Source of the DNA: Beverwykella pulmonaria | Taxonomy: Eukaryota > Ascomycota > Dothideomycetes > Pleosporales > Melanommataceae | Assembly (NCBI GenBank): GCA_001599595.1 | Contig: BCHH01000003.1 | Location: 2,602,263-2,666,262, forward strand | DNA: 64,000 nucleotides | Direction: 5' to 3' | Shown here: positions 35,044 to 43,631 of the stretch, piece by piece | Numbering within the stretch: the first letter of the stretch is position 1 | Layout of the letters: the number at the start of each line of letters is the position of its first letter | Position numbers and translations under genes: made by a program | Notes under the pieces: generated by a model | Database searches by the model: none | Told to the model about the DNA's origin: nothing | What the model saw: the letters and a program-made list of their open reading frames with translations, nothing else

Positions 35044-36199
35044 ATGGAGTATCGGTTTTCTAGAACACTACACCCATCTGAATATAGCACGGAGGGCCTT
35101 TGCGATGGGATCCCAGTGCGCAAACATATCGCAGCAAATTTAAAGGAAATCGGTACGTTCCGAGCTGTAATGGAGCCGTTCAATTACGTTAATTCTCTCC
35201 CTTCCAAAAGTATCAGAGACATGGCCATCAAGAGACTGAACTTTTGGCTCAAGATTCCCGAACAATCCGAAGTGACCATCAAGTCGGTAGTCATCATGCT
35301 TCACACGTCTTCGTTGATGTACGACTAACTCCGAGCCCTGCACTGTATACATAACTGATGCATCGTAGGCTAGATGACATATAAGATGGTTCACCTCTTC
35401 GACGAGGGTACGTTCCACCCACATCGTCTTTGGAGAAGGGCAAACCATCAATTCTACAACGTTCCAATTCCTGGAGGCTATGGCACAACTCGGCCGGCTG
35501 GAGAACTCGCAATGCCTCCAAATATTTCTCGACGATTTCCAAGCGATCTTCATGAGCCAGAGCTACGATCTGGTCTGGACATGGGAACAGGTATGCCCGT
35601 CGGTAACGGAATATCTGCAGATGGTAGATGGGAGTATGCATGCTTCCTTCTTTGGTTTCCGCGCATCGCTGACAACTTTTTTTCTAGAGACCGGGGGCGT
35701 GTTTCGCCTGGTTGCGAGATTTATGGGCGCCGAATCTCGTCTCGGTGACGCTGCTGATATTGACCATTTGTGTCGGATTCTCGGGCGGTACTTCCAGATA
35801 CGAGACGATTATCATAACCTGGTTTCGGAAGAGGTGAGTATCAACTCAAACTGAAAATGAAATAACCTGTCTTACTGTCATAGTACACGTCCCAAAAGGG
35901 CATGTGCGAAGATCTAGACGAGGGGAAATACTCGGTGCCGCTCATCTATGTGCTGACCACTCGACGAAGGCGCGCCAGATCCGCGGGCTGCTCTCTCACA
36001 ACGAATGGGCGGAAGATTGACAATGGAGCAGAAACGTCTTGTAATCAGCCTGATGCTGAATGCAGGGAGTCTTGGGTTCACGCTGCAGGTGCTGCGCCGC
36101 TTGCATGCAGAGTTTGCGGCGGAAATCGATCAGCTGGGCGCCATTTTCGGGGGCATAAATTATGAGCTGTTGCTTTTGTCAGAACTGCTGAGGGTGTAG
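35044..36199 (+). pseudogene. Disrupted geranylgeranyl diphosphate synthase
   Basis: Polyprenyl synthase type that makes C20 GGPP for diterpenoids. N-terminal part VMEPFNYVNSLPSKSIRDMA and TIKSVVIMLHTSSLM is intact; an intron at 35316-35369 (GTACGA...CGTAG) leads to LDDI, the first Asp-rich motif, where the next codon is TAA (about 35381). A few codons later (about 35408) one base is missing; the shifted frame continues THIVFGEGQTINSTTFQF and SYDLVWTWEQVCPSV. Further introns lie near 35634-35687 and 35835-35882. The second Asp-rich motif is present (FQIRDDYHNLVSEE), as is KGMCEDLDEGKYSVPLIYVL. Additional frame changes occur near 35960-36005 before MEQKRLVISLMLNAGSLGF. The enzyme cannot be produced from this copy. 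Separate housekeeping GGPPS genes usually exist, so this copy is probably the cluster paralogue. Confidence 0.85.
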
Positions 36200-36682
36200 A
36201 TGGGGGACTCCAATCTTGGGGTTGCCTGTTGTGGCATTCGCTAATATGTCTAGAAGTGCAAATTGCCTTCTGTGATGGTAATGCTACACATCAATCTTTG
36301 AACTTAGCTCTATCTTAGATACATCTAATCACTCAGGAGTCGCTTCCCCGCTCCTACACCTTACACAATCGATTATCTCTCATCCTTGATCCTGATACGT
36401 CTGCTGCATCATTACTGCGGTCAAAATAAGCGTTAGTGGCTTGTCGGTTGCGAGCTCGTCTGTTGCACGGGAGGATGTTCCCTACGTTCTTAATCAATAC
36501 CACTTGCATATTAATAAAAATTACATCTGTGCCGCAACGCAATAAACACCAGCCGTACGCCGCAATTTAGTTCCAATCAGCAACGCCGCGTAGGTCCAAG
36601 ACGCAATAACATTTGTTTGATTTGTTCGAGACGCTTGTCTCGCTCCTGCTTTCCTCTCCCACGCGCTACTTCCACTCTCATC
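36200..36682. other. Intergenic region
   Basis: Between the dead GGPP synthase and the MFS gene. No coding signal; the last ~100 bases are a pyrimidine-rich leader (CTCGCTCCTGCTTTCCTCTC). Confidence 0.4.
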
Positions 36683-38446
36683 ATGACCATAGAAACCCCA
36701 ACTGACGGCAAGCAGCACGATGACATTCAAGATCACGAATACCCCGATGGCCTGCGGCTTGCCGCCATCGTTTCTGCTCTCGTCCTCAGTATATTGCTTG
36801 CGTCGCTAGATGCCACCATCATCACCACTGCGATCCCATCCATCACCAATGAATTTCACAGTCTCCAAGATGTTGGCTGGTACGGTTCTGCCATGTTCTT
36901 CCCTCTGGCTGCGACGCAGTCAATGTGGGGGAAAGGATTCAAGTATTTCCCTGTCAAGTTTGTCTTCCTCCTCAGCATCGCCGTCTTCGAAGTAGGCAGC
37001 TTGATGTGTGCCCTTGCTCCAAACAGCGATGCGTTTATCGCTGGCCGTGCCGTTACGGGTGTTGGGTGCGCCGGAATATTCGCTGGCTGTTTTATCATCA
37101 TAGCTCTCACTTCAAAGCCGCGTCTCAGGCCGGCAATGACGAGCTCTCTCTCAGCAACATTCGCCGTTGCTTCAGTCATCGGCCCGCTCATAGGAGGTGC
37201 TTTTACCCAAAATGTCACGTGGCGATGGTGGTGAGTTATTCAATCCTTTTTCCACTTCGAGGTCCTTGAAGTTGCTAATATTTACGGACCAGCTTCTACA
37301 TCAACTTGCCCTTTGGTGGAATTGCAGCATTTTCCATCTACTTAGCCTTTCATCCACCAAAGGCTGCTGCACCAACGCCCGCTACGCCTATGGAAAAGGT
37401 CCTACAGATGGACTTTCCAGGTTTCCTTCTTATTTGCGCCGCAATTGTGTGTTTTACACTTGCCCTGCGATGGGGAGGTGTTGAGAAGGCCTGGTCTAGC
37501 TCGACAACTGTCGGTCTTCTAGTTGGAACTGCTCTCCTAGTTACTGCCTTTGTTCTAGACCAGTGGTACCAAGGCGAACGAGCCCTTCTCATACCAAGTT
37601 TCCTGAAGAATAGAACTTTGTTAGTTGGCGCACTTTTCGAGTTCTTGTAAGTTGCTCACCCTAGTGGCTATTTATCTCCTACTGATCGGACAATGTAGCA
37701 TCGCGGGATGCTTCAACCTCCCTATATTTTATTTTCCCATCTATTTCCAGGCTACGAGAAGAACTTCTGCCATATCATCAGGGATCCGCCTTATTCCTAT
37801 TATATTAGGTCTTAGTAAGTCCATTTAGGAAAAATTACTCTGTTTAAACCTCTAACTGTGACAGCAATTACCCAAATTGTTGTTGGGAGTGTCATAACGG
37901 TCACCGGCATTTTCAATCCCTTTTTCGTTCTTGGGCCGGCAATTGCTGCCGTAGGTTCAGGCCTTCTAATGCGCCTTGATGAGAATTCTAGTTCGGGCCA
38001 ATGGATCGGATTCCAAATTTTGCTGGGCATAGGTGTGGGGTTCTGCATGACGATTCCGTTAATGCTTGCTCAAGTCGTAGTCGAGACCAAAGATGTACCG
38101 ATGGCTACTGCCATCACAATATGTAAGATCATCCCCATACTGCCATCGAGGCAAGAGTCTAATTGTGGTCACTATAGTCGCTCAATCCATGGGCAGTGCC
38201 GTCTTTATCCCCATTGCACAAGTCGTGTTTCAGCACCAACTCCTCCAGGCTGTTCAAGAGATCATTCCTCAAATCGACCCATATCAAGTCTTCGCAGCTG
38301 GCGCAAACAGCGATGCTATTGGAAGTTTCCCGAAGGATATTATACCTGGTATTCTGCAGAGCTACGCGAAGGCGCTGAGAAGCACTTTCGCGGTTGGAAT
38401 ACCGCTGGCAGGGGTTTCATTACTGTTATCTTTATTTATGCCCTGA
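36683..38446 (+). CDS. MFS drug/metabolite efflux transporter (14-TM DHA type), tail cut by a stop codon
   Basis: Exons 36683-37230, 37293-37646, 37699-37814, 37865-38122 and 38178-38446, each intron 50-62 nt with GT-AG ends and preserved frame (TWRW|CFYINLPFGG; FEF|FIAGCFNLP; ILGL|TITQI; ITI|FAQSMG). Product to the TGA is 514 residues. LDATIITTAIPSITNEF, the WYGSAMFFPLAATQS segment, and GVGCAGIFAG plus GPLIGGAFT (motif C) identify the fungal DHA2-like exporter group found in secondary-metabolite clusters. After the last membrane segment (SLLLSLFMP) a TGA interrupts; the same frame continues 52 more codons (FKYHSESQKR ... KTEKVGQL) to a TGA at 38605, as expected of a hydrophilic tail. TGG to TGA would explain the break. 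All membrane segments remain, so function is possible. Confidence 0.85.
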
Positions 38447-38780
38447 TTTAAATATCATAGTGAGTCACAGAAGAGGGTAACTAGTAGCAAAGACAAAAAG
38501 GCAGATATTGTTGATGCTGCCACAGTCGAGAGCGGGGAGAAATATGCTAATGAGTCTGTTGATAGCAACACCTGTACGAAGACAGAGAAAGTGGGCCAGC
38601 TTTGAGACTATTTAAATTTACTATCGAGATGCAACTATGGTGACACTCCAAGGCCATTAGCTCAGAGTAGGCGTTGCGACGTGCCTATCATTGCCCGTTT
38701 GCTGCAAAATAGCCCCTTTGACTCCGAAGACTCTACATGAAAAGACTATGACTACGAACTTCTAACGACTCTCTATGGAT

Positions 38781-39186
38781 TTATAGTTCTAGTTTGAGGT
38801 TCGGCTGGCAGCCTATAGATGTGAGGAGAGTTTCCCATTCTTCCGCCAGTTTCTCTACCTCTACTCCTAGTAAGAAAGAGAATTCCACTACAAAATCTGT
38901 GACGCACTTCTTGGACGTGGCGATCTCGGGCGCAAAGAGCCAAAATGAATGCGGCACACCTGGATAAAGGTCCATCTTGGCACCTACGCCGTGATCCTAT
39001 AACGCATATGCAAGAACGATGCCATCATCCCGGAAGTAGTCTGCTCCTGCAACTTGAATATACGAACGAGGCATCGTTGACAAATCGAAAGCTCTGCTAT
39101 CAATTCCTGCCAAAGGATTGAACAAGGGCAAGTCAAAATCAGGCTGATAGTGCTTCAGCCTCTGGAATACGGGTCGTAGACATTCT
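38781..39186 (-). pseudogene. Alpha/beta-hydrolase (lipase/esterase-like) C-terminal fragment
   Basis: Minus-strand frame reads HYQPDFDLPLFNPL, STMPRSYIQVAGADYFRDDG (the catalytic-Asp region of fold-3 hydrolases) and then meets TAG at 38997-38999, continuing DHGVGAKMDLYPGVPHSFW, with the catalytic His in PHSFW. The TAG stands where Gln is common (CAG to TAG). The N-terminal half with the oxyanion HGGG and GxSxG is absent. A different, intact relative occurs at 51836-53060. Its place next to the MFS gene suggests it was part of the same former cluster (inference). Confidence 0.7.
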
Positions 39187-40927
39187 TATACAATGTCGAA
39201 GAACAAAGATTGCGGAGAGGTTGTTAAGCAGGGTGAGGGTATATAGAGGCGTATTGTGTATGCATGATATATGTAATGTACAGCTGATATATATATGTAC
39301 AGGGCTTGATTAGTCAGTGGTACATTCACGTGACTGGTATGGTATCTTGGGCTTAAACAAAGTTATGGTGTTTGTCGGTATACCCGCCCGTGAAATGGGA
39401 AGGTCCTATAGACGCTGTTAATCGACTGCCCGTGGGTTTCGCAGAACGCTAGTCCACGGCGGTGCAAGAGCGCAGGGTACGGTAGAAAGAGTATGGATTG
39501 CTTGTGACCACGAATCTTCTACGTAGCAAGGGCTAGCAGCGACGTCGAAGTCCTCTGCTAGCTTGCCAATTGTAGGTTTTGATTCTCGGGTGTGTCCTCC
39601 TTCTAAATTGCCGGGGCCGTATATTTATGCCTGTGCGGATCTCGCTTAATCCATCCACCGTAATACCAACAGTGTTAATACCTCTGATATCTCTCAGGAT
39701 GGTGAAATGCATAGATGAATTTTTGAAGAATGGGAGCTGAATACTGTATTGTATTATTTTATATCATCATTGCATACCTAAATCTAGGCGGCAGCCTTCG
39801 TTATTCCCAAGGTTTCGAAGCTGCACCTGGACAACATTCCTCTTCCAGTACGAGTTGCTGTTGTAAAACAAGGTTCAAATATCCGCATGGGACGACGCGG
39901 CGATGCCTTGAGAAAGAAGTCGCCGACCCAGCATTTACCCTTTTCGGTTCTCATGTTGTGTCAGGGTTAGAGCCAAGGCCGTGAACTAAAATGGTACTAT
40001 GTCTAATTCAATCTAGGCCTTTGAAAGTCGCTAGCAGACGCAACTTACTCAACCCCGTAGGTGTGTCCCTGAGAGTAAAGCTTATCCACCTTGGAGAGCC
40101 GAATCCACTTTAAGGCGCATCTTCAGCTCCCAATCGTAACTGGATCCTCTTCGTAAGCCGATCATAGAGGACGATCGCTAGTGCGACAAAGAGAGGGAGG
40201 AACAGTGCGGTTCTCATCGGATCTTTACGGCCTGCTCTAGTTCGAGCGTGGCGCAGTCCCAGCTTTGGGCGGACCTAGCGAACAGCAGGGTGCAGGACAG
40301 TTAAGTAGTCAAGAGCACGCATCGTGGGCGGTTCGGACGAGTGAAGCGCTGTGCTCATCTCTTCATCTAGGCTGCCACCTTGATCCTAAGACTGTATCCC
40401 TACCGCGTGCGCCCGTCAAACCCCGGCAAAGCATGCACTTTTTGCAACCTAGTAACACTAGCGCATTCAACCGTCCTAAGGACTTCGCGGGCGACTATAA
40501 TTACAAGCCCTCCCTATGCGATCTTTTTACATGCTTGGAAGGAGGGTTAAGAGGTCAACTTCCGATTTGGTGGATGTCACTTATTAGACAGACCAGCTAC
40601 GACAAGACCCGGACATTTAAAAAGCTCTTACGCACAGTCCATCCTCAAGAACTTCCTTTTCGCTATGCTCAGTCGAAGGAAGTATCGATTCGGTAGATTT
40701 GTATATTTCTTTTCCTGTCCCAATTCAACCCACCGATCTCAGCATGTGTCTAGCGAAGCTCGCGGTTTCTTCCATTGAGGCTGAGAGTCAAGACGCCATG
40801 CAACCAGAGCAGTAGTACTTAAGTAGCCTCAGCCGCTGTGACACACCAACGCTCCCTCCTCTGCTTGGCCTCATTCTCGAAAATCGTTTGGGCCGTCTGC
40901 AACAGCGACTTATGATTATCGCTCGCC
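39187..40927. other. Intergenic region with no convincing gene
   Basis: 1.7 kb. A 143-codon frame at 40265-40696 shows no domain, hydrophobic pattern or intron logic and is not called. A short minus-strand frame is listed separately. Confidence 0.4.
40110..40217 (-). other. Possible 35-residue membrane peptide or gene relic
   Basis: ATG-started minus-strand frame MRTALFLPLFVALAIVLYDR followed by a basic stretch (LTKRIQLRLG). It looks like a single membrane anchor such as the N- or C-terminus of a P450 or reductase, but nothing in frame continues it. Could be a relic of the neighbouring cluster or chance. Confidence 0.2.
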
Positions 40928-42252
40928 ATGGTTTCCGAATCAAAAATGTCTAATACCACACAACAGGTCGGATGGGCTGCTAGTCCCAACTTGCCTTACG
41001 GACGCGGAACTAAAGATATTCTTCTGAGCTGTCTATTCACGTTACTGATATGCACATGGACAGTGCAGCATCCCTGCATGCCAGCAAGGACCGAAAAGTG
41101 GTATTCGGTCTCTTTTCGCAAATGCCGCATATTGGCAATCACGATCCTGGCGCCAGAGATGCTTATAGGCGCCGCGATAGGAGATTACGTCCTAGCCAAG
41201 AATCGGTCAATGATATGGCAGTGAATCCGCTCCCTGAAATCTGGACCACGACACACGGCTTCTTTGCGCTTATGGGGGGATTTAGGACGAAGGTCGTTGA
41301 TGGGGGAGTGCCAGCTACATTCTTGCCTATCAATAGTAAAGGGATTTTGGCCCTCAAGGGCAGAGCAGACGTGCAGATATTTCCTGTTACCGAAGACGAG
41401 ATTAGGGACAAGGGAAAAGCCGATTTCCTTGTAAAGGCCACTGCTGTTTTGCAGTCTCTCTGGTTGGTAATCCAGATTATCGTAAGGGCAACGCAGCACC
41501 TACCCATCACGCCTTTAGAGCTTGCCACGGCTGGTTTCGTTGGATGTACGGTAACAACGTATCTTATCTGGTGGCTGTAAGTATCCTTCCGCCAAAAGTC
41601 AAAGCATACGCTCACCTAAGTGATATGTAGGAAACCTCAAGGAGCTGAGGTTCCCATTACTATTCTTTCGATACAGGCTTCGGAAATGCCTCAGCCGACC
41701 ACCGTTCAAGATATCGTTCAAGATATCGCTCAAGATATCGCTCAAGGTTGGAATGACGAAGTTCAAATATCTGCGGCATGGAGGAAAAGTGTGCAAACGG
41801 CGCTATTAAACAAAGGACACCTACGCACTTGGCACTATTTCGCCGGTCTCCACAACCATAGCATGCGCTTCTCCATGTTTGCGGGCACGCTATTCGGCAG
41901 CATTCACATCTGCGGTTGGAACTTCAATTTCCCCACAAAGGCAGAGGCCGCATTGTGGAGAACGGCTGCCGTCACAGCTACAGCGATGCCTGCTGGCTTG
42001 TTTGCTATTTTGATGATGTCTCACTTCCACATCACTTGGACCTTCAAGTTCACCGAGTGTTTGCGAGTGGGACGACGTGATCAGAATAGTGATGATGAGC
42101 GAGTTATTGGATGGCCAGAGTGGATCCTCATTGTTCTTTATGCGGTTATGCGGATGTATCTTTTGGTGGCGCTTTTCATTACGTTCAGGTCTCAGCCACC
42201 GGGCGTATATAAAACTGTGGATTGGAGCAAGTACTTTCCCCATTGGTCTTAG
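40928..42252 (+). CDS. Fungal-specific multi-pass membrane protein, with apparent frameshift
   Basis: Belongs to a common but functionally unknown fungal family recognised by GRGTKDILLSCLFTLLICTW at the N-terminus and WTTTHGFFALMGGF in the middle. The first part (40928-about 41200) ends GDYVLAKNR, and the second continues in another frame as VNDMAVNPLPEIWTTTHGFF; a missing base near 41190-41215 is needed to connect them, and no intron of proper length fits. A 54-nt intron (41577-41630, GTAAGT...TGTAG) joins TTYLIWWL to KPQGAEVPITIL. Later hydrophobic segments include AVTATAMPAGLFAILMMS and WILIVLYAVMRMYLLVALFI. An in-frame tandem repeat (VQDI/AQDI) lies near residue 250. Function unknown; the frame break may be real or technical. 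Confidence 0.65.
41704..41746 (+). repeat. 12-bp tandem repeat inside coding sequence
   Basis: Three and a half copies of a 12-mer of the type GYTCAAGATATC, encoding VQDI VQDI AQDI AQ in frame. The 12-nt unit keeps the reading frame when copy number changes. Confidence 0.8.
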
Positions 42253-42454
42253 GTATTATGGGGGGAACAGGGAGTTAAATGTACTTCCGTGCAATATCCG
42301 CTGTAGAGTCTATGGCCTTGTACCATGTGAGTTGTATAAATGAGTTATCTTCTTAACCAGGGGACTGAGAAACTGCATATTCATTGAGCATGCGACCAAA
42401 TATAATTATTCTACCGTAAATGTATTGTAAGTAGGGTATGAGAGAGGGTATTAT

Positions 42455-42488
42455 CTTCTTCTTCTTCTTCTTCTTCTTCTTCTTCTTC
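42455..42488 (+). repeat. CTT trinucleotide microsatellite
   Basis: About eleven CTT copies in a row. Confidence 0.9.
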
Positions 42489-42602
42489 CTAATGTTCCCT
42501 CCTGTTATTAAATTAGGATACAATGCTTCCTATTTAAACCTCTTCTATGCTATTACAGCACCAATCAACCTGGTGAGGCCTAATTACTAGCTGTGTTATA
42601 CA

Positions 42603-42815
42603 CTAACGTACGCGCTCCCGCTTCTTCCTCTTATCAAGAGCCTCCTTGACACCAGTTCTGTAAGTCTTAATACCAGAGACAGCCGTAACGTGCTTCTGGA
42701 TCGTCTGCCTGCACCCGTTCTCTTTCTCTAAGCCTTGTAGTAGCTTAACCCCAGCTTTCTCTATTAGCTTAGCCTATGTACTACTCTTCTCCTTAAACGG
42801 CGCACTATTAATATA
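42603..42815 (-). pseudogene. Relic of a basic, possibly DNA-binding ORF
   Basis: Minus-strand frame reads AKLIEKAGVKLLQGLEKENG and then CRQTIQKHVTAVSGIKTYRT, followed by KEALDKRKKRERVR, with an in-frame TAG near its upstream end. The basic helical pattern could derive from a transposon or a DNA-binding protein, but no family is recognised. Confidence 0.25.
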
Positions 42816-43631
42816 AGTGCAAGCAGAAATTAAGGATCTGAATTGTTTGATTGCTGTTCGCGAGAGCTCTAGTCTTGTCAACTAACCAGTGCTCTCCGGA
42901 TGGCTCTACTTCTAAGTAACTCTGGCTTTCCTGCGTATCAAGTGTTCCGGCCTGAAAAAGCAACATACGGAAGTTGCTTTGGTGGTGACACGCCCCTACA
43001 CCACCTGAATCGTCACAGTAGCAATAGCGTTGGCGTCGAAATTTGTGGGCTCTCGGAGAGCACCGCACGTGTCAGGTTCATCTAAATTTGTAGTAAAGGA
43101 CGTTTGCTAGCAATTACTTCTACAGGCCCTTTCTAAGATGTTAAAAACATTCTTCATGTCCTTTATATTACAGGAAATTCCCTTTTACAGAAATACGCGA
43201 CAGAGACAATAGCAGAGCGTTGAGGAGTCTTAAGTTAGGTCTGCTAGTGCGCAGTCATCTTCTCTGTGGTGAAAACAGGTGGTGGCATATTAAATCGCTT
43301 CCTTTTTTTGACGATCAGGCATCTTGGGCAGACTGGCAGAGACAAAATGAGTGCAGATTTGTATATAGGCAGGTCTATTGAGGTCTTTTGGAATGATGTT
43401 GGTGGAACGTGCAGCAAGCGCTTATTGGTGGAGATTTCCGCATCATGAGAGGGCACGTGCGAGAATAGTGACTCAGCGACGGATCAGCGACACCACGGAC
43501 ACCAACTGAAGTTTTCTTCCATTAATCTACCAGCTAGATCAGTCGAACCTCGTTGGCTGCCCGACCCATACCCATCTAGTTTTCAGCTATTCTCATCATT
43601 TCTTACGTCGGGGCTCTTCGACACTCCTCTT

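Larger units (their letters stand above)
42253..43631. other. Intergenic region before the HET gene
   Basis: Holds a CTT microsatellite and a decayed minus-strand frame (both listed). The last ~150 bases (43480-43631) are the likely leader of the double-HET gene, with pyrimidine-rich TTCAGCTATTCTCATCATTTC close to the ATG. Confidence 0.4.

Noticed and set aside
40265..40696. 143-codon plus-strand frame
   Set aside because: No domain or hydrophobic pattern; no homologous feel; surrounded by decayed sequence.
42455..42488. CTT array as CRISPR-like or regulatory repeat
   Set aside because: Plain trinucleotide microsatellite without spacers.
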